NCBI GenBank assembly: GCA_018065085.1
Contig: JAGHUA010000013.1
Location: forward strand, 32,910-96,909
Source of the DNA: Candidatus Liminaster caballi
GTDB taxonomy: Bacteria > Bacteroidota > Bacteroidia > Bacteroidales > UBA3663
DNA length: 64,000 nt
Direction of reading: 5' to 3'
In this document: positions 60,458-64,000 of the stretch, one piece after another
Layout: every line of letters starts with the position of its first letter
How positions within the stretch are numbered: the stretch's first letter is position 1
Position numbers and translations under genes: made by a program
The notes under the pieces: model-generated
Told to the model about the DNA's origin: nothing
The model's database searches: none
What the model saw: only the letters and a program-made list of their open reading frames with translations

Positions 60458-62479
60458 ATGAAAAAATTATTGATTATGAGCGCTATCGCAAGCGCAATGA
60501 TGCTTGCTTCCTGCCAGCAGGAGGCAAAGCTCGCATCGGGTGTCAACTATGACAACCTCGACACAACGGTTCGTCCTGGCGACGACTTCTGCCAGTTCTC
60601 GACCGGCAAGTGGATCGACAACAACCCTCAGCCGGCAGCTTACCCACGCTGGGGCAGTTTCACAAAGTTGGGCGATGACAACGTAAACCAGATCAGCAGC
60701 CTCATCCAGGAGATTGCCGCCGAGCAGCACGAATACGGCACCGTGGCCCAGAAGATTGGCGACCTCTACAATATGGCTATGGACAGCACACGCCGCAACG
60801 AACTCGGCGCAGCTCCTGTCCTCCCTTATCTCGCTAAGATTCAGGCCATCAAGACCCGTGAGGAGTTCCTCAAGTTCATTGCCAGCGAGAAGGACGGCGT
60901 ATTCTTCGGCATCGGCATCGACGCTGACATGAAGAACAGCTCTATGAACATCGTAGGCATCGGTCAGGGCGGCCTTTCAATGGGCAACCGCGACTACTAT
61001 CTCAACAATGACCCAAAGACCACAGAGATCCGCGAGGCTTTCAAGCAGCACATGGTTAACCTCTACAAGCTCTGCGGCGTCAGCGAGGAATTGGCCACTA
61101 AGAAGATGCAGCTCATCATGAAGTACGAGACAGAACTTGCCGTGCCAAGCTACAGCCGTCTCCAGCGTCGTGACCCAGAGGCTAACTACCACAAGATGAC
61201 CATCGACGAACTCAAGGCCGCAACCAACGGTTTCGATTGGGCAACATTCCTCGTTGACTACGGTTACGATCAGACAACAGAGGTTGACCTCGGACAGGTT
61301 GCACCGGTTGCCCTTGGTTGCAAATGGCTCATGACAGCCCCTCTCGAAGACCTCAAGACCATCTATGAATGGCAGACGCTCAATGGCGCTGCCGGTTCGC
61401 TGAGCGATGCGTTCGTTGAGGAGAACTTCAAGTACAGCCAGATGCTTTCAGGCGCCAAGGAGATGCAGCCACGTTGGAAGCGTTGCGTTAACCTTGTCAA
61501 CGGCTCACTCGGCCAGCCTGTCGGTCAGCTCTACGTTGAGAAATATTTCCCAGCAGAGAACAAAGCCCGTATGATTGAGCTTGTCAAGAACCTTCAGACA
61601 TCACTCGGCGAGCGCATCAAGGCACAGGAATGGATGAGCGATGCCACCAAGGCCGTTGCCCTTGAGAAGCTTGCATCATTCTATGTTAAGATTGGCTATC
61701 CAGACACCTGGGATGACTATTCATCACTCGACATCAACCCAAGCCTCTCGCTCTACGACAACCAGCGCGCCATGTGGATGTTCCGCTGGGAGCTCGACAA
61801 GCAGAAGAACTACAACAAGCCTGTCAACAAGAACGAATGGCTCATGACTCCACAGACAGTCAATGCCTACTATAACCCGACAACCAACGAGATCTGCTTC
61901 CCTGCAGGTATCCTCCAGCCACCATTCTTCAATATGGCTGCCGACGATGCAGCCAACTATGGTGCCATCGGTGTTGTGATCGGTCATGAGATGACTCACG
62001 GCTTCGACGATCAGGGTCGCCAGTTCGACAAGGACGGCAACCTCCGTCAGTGGTGGGCCGACGAGGACGTTGAGGCGTTCAAGGTTCCTGCCGAGAAGCT
62101 TGCATGCTACTTCGACAGCCTTGAGGTTCTTCCAGGCGAATATGCCAACGGTCACCAGTGTCTTGGCGAGAACCTTGCCGATCACGGCGGTCTTAACATT
62201 GCCTATGAGGCATTGCAGATTGCCATGCAGAAGCAGCCTCTCGACATCGACAACGGCTACACTCCTGAGCAGCGTTTCTTCCTTGCCTATGCAAATGTCT
62301 GGGCAGGCGTCAACACTCCAGAGGGCATCCGTTATCTCAACACCAACGATGTTCACGCTCAGAGCTTCCACCGCATCAACGGCGCTCTTCCTCACATCGA
62401 CGCATGGTATGAGGCATTCGACGTCCAGCCGGGCGACAAGCTCTATCTTGCACCAGAGGATCGCGTGCGCATCTGGTAA
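60458..62479 (+). CDS. M13 family endopeptidase lipoprotein
   Basis: A neprilysin/PepO-type zinc endopeptidase of 673 residues, envelope-anchored through a lipoprotein signal (MMLASC, Cys19). The N-terminal M13 domain opens with NYDNLDTTVRPGDDFCQFSTGKW. The zinc motif HEMTH (about 510-514) is in VVIGHEMTHGFDDQGRQFD, with the third ligand Glu in GENLADHGGLN near 570 and the late NTDVHAQSFH-like segment (NTNDVHAQSFHRINGAL) as usual. Targets are probably short peptides. The ATG lies 48 bp after mazG. Confidence 0.95.
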   Translation: MKKLLIMSAIASAMMLASCQQEAKLASGVNYDNLDTTVRPGDDFCQFSTGKWIDNNPQPAAYPRWGSFTKLGDDNVNQISSLIQEIAAEQHEYGTVAQKIGDLYNMAMDSTRRNELGAAPVLPYLAKIQAIKTREEFLKFIASEKDGVFFGIGIDADMKNSSMNIVGIGQGGLSMGNRDYYLNNDPKTTEIREAFKQHMVNLYKLCGVSEELATKKMQLIMKYETELAVPSYSRLQRRDPEANYHKMTIDELKAATNGFDWATFLVDYGYDQTTEVDLGQVAPVALGCKWLMTAPLEDLKTIYEWQTLNGAAGSLSDAFVEENFKYSQMLSGAKEMQPRWKRCVNLVNGSLGQPVGQLYVEKYFPAENKARMIELVKNLQTSLGERIKAQEWMSDATKAVALEKLASFYVKIGYPDTWDDYSSLDINPSLSLYDNQRAMWMFRWELDKQKNYNKPVNKNEWLMTPQTVNAYYNPTTNEICFPAGILQPPFFNMAADDAANYGAIGVVIGHEMTHGFDDQGRQFDKDGNLRQWWADEDVEAFKVPAEKLACYFDSLEVLPGEYANGHQCLGENLADHGGLNIAYEALQIAMQKQPLDIDNGYTPEQRFFLAYANVWAGVNTPEGIRYLNTNDVHAQSFHRINGALPHIDAWYEAFDVQPGDKLYLAPEDRVRIW

Positions 62480-62514
62480 TCCACAGGCTGAAGCAAGTCC
62501 TTACTGACTTGATG

Positions 62515-62666
62515 GGAGTTAAAGGAGATAAAGAAGTTAGCTCCTTCGTCGCTTGAAGAAGATAAAGACAATACTTGGTGATCTCGGTAATGTCCTTAAC
62601 TTCTTTATCTCCTTTAACTCCTTTAACCCCCTTAACTCCCTTATCTCCCTTAACTCCTTTATCTTC
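62515..62666. repeat. Nonamer array with a 25-bp inverted copy
   Basis: Eight 9-mers in register from 62595 (CTTAACTTC, TTTATCTCC, TTTAACTCC, TTTAACCCC, CTTAACTCC, CTTATCTCC, CTTAACTCC, TTTATCTTC). An inverted copy of about three units lies at 62515-62539 and pairs perfectly over 25 bp with 62597-62621, with a 57-nt loop. The array ends 14 bp before the NigD-like start. Confidence 0.85.
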
Positions 62667-62680
62667 AAAAAGAATCTGAT

Positions 62681-63418
62681 ATGAAGAAAACTATCTATTT
62701 CATGCTTGCCGCATGTCTTTTCGGCTTCACTTCCTGCCTTGACGAGAACAACGGCGACTCGACACATGCGTACGCCGGATACTTCACCGTCGGACACACC
62801 GACCCTAATGGCATCTACACGCTCTATATGGATGGCGGCGGCATCGTCGAGCCTACCAAGTCGAGTGTTTACGACCTCACCAAGTCAGAGAAGGGTCTTG
62901 ACAAATATGAGCGCATTTACCTTGAGTTCTCTTACAAGAAGGAAAACGTGATGGAAGGCACCGATGCCAACAAGCAGAACATTGTGAAGAATGCCGACCT
63001 CATGTATGGCTTGGTTATTCAGACAAGCAATATCTTCAAGACAAAAGAGGAAGCCGAGGTCAACAACGTGCTCAATCCAGACAGCATTCACGATGTACGC
63101 TCATTCTCGACATGGGCATACCGAGGCTATCTCAACCTTTCCATCAACGGTTCGTACGGCAGCGAGAAAGTAGCACTTCCTACCGCTTCGGCTTACTGCG
63201 ACAGCATCGGCGAGAACTTTGCAAGCATCAAGGTTCTCTACAACCGCCACGACTCAATCTCCTACGGCAATGGCAACTATCTCTACTCTTTCCGCCTCAA
63301 ACCAATGTTCGGCTTGGTGGCTGGCAGCAAAGACTCTGTTGACATACATGTAACAATTGATGGTGTTGGAACAAAAAAGACACGTCTTCCACGTCTTGAT
63401 TTGATACCTTTCGAATAA
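62681..63418 (+). CDS. NigD-like lipoprotein
   Basis: A 245-residue lipoprotein (signal ending FGFTSC, Cys19, then LDENNGD with acidic residues suited to surface export). The body matches NigD-like proteins of Bacteroidales: two beta domains, YAGYFTVGHTDPNGIYTLYMDGGGI in the first and SYGNGNYLYSFRL near the end, with VPL-D-type closing replaced by LPRLDLIPFE. NigD was first seen beside the bacteriocin nigrescin genes, but most members have unknown roles and no bacteriocin genes are seen here. Followed by a strong terminator. Confidence 0.8.
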   Translation: MKKTIYFMLAACLFGFTSCLDENNGDSTHAYAGYFTVGHTDPNGIYTLYMDGGGIVEPTKSSVYDLTKSEKGLDKYERIYLEFSYKKENVMEGTDANKQNIVKNADLMYGLVIQTSNIFKTKEEAEVNNVLNPDSIHDVRSFSTWAYRGYLNLSINGSYGSEKVALPTASAYCDSIGENFASIKVLYNRHDSISYGNGNYLYSFRLKPMFGLVAGSKDSVDIHVTIDGVGTKKTRLPRLDLIPFE

Positions 63419-63444
63419 TCGTGGTACATTTTTTATACTAATGT

Positions 63445-63489
63445 ATGGTGAAAATCGTCCAAGTGACTAATTTTCACCATATTTTTTTT
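63445..63489 (+). terminator. Terminator after the NigD-like gene
   Basis: An 11-bp perfect stem ATGGTGAAAAT / ATTTTCACCAT with a 14-nt loop, followed by ATTTTTTTT. The T tract merges into the -33 box of the next promoter. Confidence 0.9.
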
Positions 63490-63518
63490 GGTCGGCACAA
63501 AAAAACGCACTATCTTTG
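63487..63518 (+). promoter_or_regulatory. Strong promoter at the window end
   Basis: TTTG 63487-63490, 20 nt, TATCTTTG 63511-63518. It drives a transcript with no convincing protein gene in the remaining 480 bases. Confidence 0.75.
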
Positions 63519-63524
63519 CCGTGG

Positions 63525-63875
63525 TTAGATAAATAATTGGATTCTTTTTAAGACTCTAAAAAAGTCTTAGAATTCAAAAAGAGAAATCAAATGTTTTCAA
63601 AATAAGGTTTGTAATTTTTTCGGCGAGCTGCACGTGAGTGTCGCTCGCCGATGTTTTAGTCACACACAGCACCCGCATCCCAGAACGTACATGTGTTGGA
63701 GTTGCACCAATAACTCAGTGAGCTTGCCGTCGCCTGTTGTCGGGCCGTGGGACAGAGCAGGTCTATTCACATGTAGCTGTTGTGGCCAATGGCGCTTGTT
63801 CGAAGATGAAGCTTCGCATACCGAGTATGCCGCCAAGAAACTCAACAGGAGAAGGTATGTCGCTGCCTGTTTTCT
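63525..63875 (+). ncRNA. Candidate structured RNA or leader, unassigned
   Basis: Downstream of the promoter lie an AAGACT/AGTCTT hairpin (about 63550-63572) and a very stable one: an 8-bp CGGCGAGC/GCTCGCCG stem (63621-63628, 63643-63650) enclosing a CAC/GTG stem closed by a GTGA (GNRA-type) tetraloop. Near 63843-63875 an AACAGG...CCTGTT stem followed by TTCTCTTT could terminate it. A GTG-initiated 93-codon frame (63634-63915) crosses the region and contains CWSC and CSCC motifs, but it uses rare AGG/AGA codons and ends in repeats. RNA or small zinc-binding protein cannot be decided here. Confidence 0.3.
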
Positions 63876-64000
63876 CTTTACATATCTCGTGAAGTCAACG
63901 AAGTCAATAAAGTGAACTTCAATATCTTTATTTACTTCACGAGAATAAAAAATAGTACATTCTCTTTATATCTCATGAAGTCAACGAAGTCAATAAAGTC
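63871..64000 (+). repeat. Nonamer arrays at the window end, with direct and inverted copies
   Basis: GTGAAGTCA, ACGAAGTCA, ATAAAGTGA form 9-mers from 63889. A roughly 40-bp direct copy of this region (63871-63912) returns at 63960-63999. CTCGTGAAGT (63886-63895) has an exact inverted copy ACTTCACGAG (63934-63943). The second array is cut by the window end. Confidence 0.75.

Noticed and set aside
62681..63418. Bacteriocin locus from the NigD-like gene
   Set aside because: No nigrescin-like or precursor gene lies near; NigD-like lipoproteins are widespread without bacteriocins.
63634..63915. 93-codon GTG frame with CWSC and CSCC cysteines
   Set aside because: Rare AGG/AGA codons, start inside a stable hairpin and end inside repeats make it doubtful; kept only as an alternative for the structured region.
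1..64000. tRNA, rRNA, transposase or integrase genes
   Set aside because: No tRNA TPsiC-type segment in a cloverleaf context, rRNA signature or recombinase motif was seen while reading; a covariance search could still find a missed tRNA.

Overview
The window reads as a piece of a Bacteroidota (Bacteroidales) chromosome, most likely Prevotellaceae or a close relative. Three things support this. Promoters have the Bacteroidetes form (TTTG or TTG, 19-21 nt, TAnnTTTG) and start codons mostly lack Shine-Dalgarno sequences. The gene families are typical of the phylum: GldE, fimbrillin-like lipoprotein, NigD-like lipoprotein, BspA-type leucine-rich repeat protein, BtuG-like surface propeller, DUF4465 and Cbp1-like lipoprotein. 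Many lipoproteins and degradative exo-enzymes (GH3, GH43, M13, M64, S9, carboxylesterase) point to a polysaccharide- and protein-degrading anaerobe of gut, rumen or oral type. No rRNA, tRNA, CRISPR array, transposase or prophage gene was seen.

Layout. 1-5.9 kb: arabinose catabolic run, with an SSS sugar transporter cut by the window edge, then araD, araA and araB, closed by a terminator. 6-10.7 kb: carB under its own promoter, then two nitroreductases, the second a lipoprotein. 10.7-11.2 kb: non-coding stretch with an array of about 42-bp palindromic repeats. 11.2-16.1 kb (minus strand): cobalamin riboswitch, btuB, a BtuG-like propeller lipoprotein and a DUF4465 protein, forming a vitamin B12 capture operon; a LysE-type exporter lies upstream. 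17-22.1 kb: single-chain purL, a Dabb protein and a radical SAM/SPASM protein. 22.2-22.4 kb: a strong promoter and a terminator with no reading frame between them, a candidate small RNA. 22.4-34.4 kb: cca, divergent dnaE, GH3 beta-glucosidase, SIMPL protein, carboxylesterase lipoprotein, M64 peptidase and HD hydrolase. 34.4-45.3 kb (minus strand): a run of a Cbp1-like lipoprotein, rpiB, a DNA methyltransferase and an unknown acidic-tailed protein; tkt; a cdaA-gldE-GT39 operon; GH43. 45.5-51.3 kb: fimbrillin-like lipoprotein and a 1534-residue LRR surface protein made of repeated modules. 51.4-59.4 kb (minus strand): FNT-like channel, Kef-type antiporter, lon, DPP4-like S9 peptidase. 59.5-63.4 kb: mazG, M13 peptidase, NigD-like lipoprotein. 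The last 0.6 kb has a terminator, a strong promoter and structured sequence without a convincing gene.

The genes are mainly core metabolism and cell-surface functions. AraBAD produces xylulose-5-phosphate, which transketolase and RpiB (same window, other transcripts) can process. GH43 and GH3 could supply the pentoses. The B12 operon is a self-contained regulon under one riboswitch.

The most unusual signal is not a gene. Many gene boundaries carry short tandem arrays with a fixed 7-, 8- or 9-nt period and a motif that differs from site to site. Some motifs recur at two sites: CCTCAAAA after lysE and again in frame inside purL; TCGA-based octamers on both sides of the SIMPL gene; CGAAATAA-like units before carB and before the DUF4465 gene. 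Other structures not explained by genes are a 20-bp-stem hairpin inside the radical SAM gene, a nested 18-bp inverted repeat over the cdaA promoter, the 42-bp palindrome array, and two promoters without an obvious gene.
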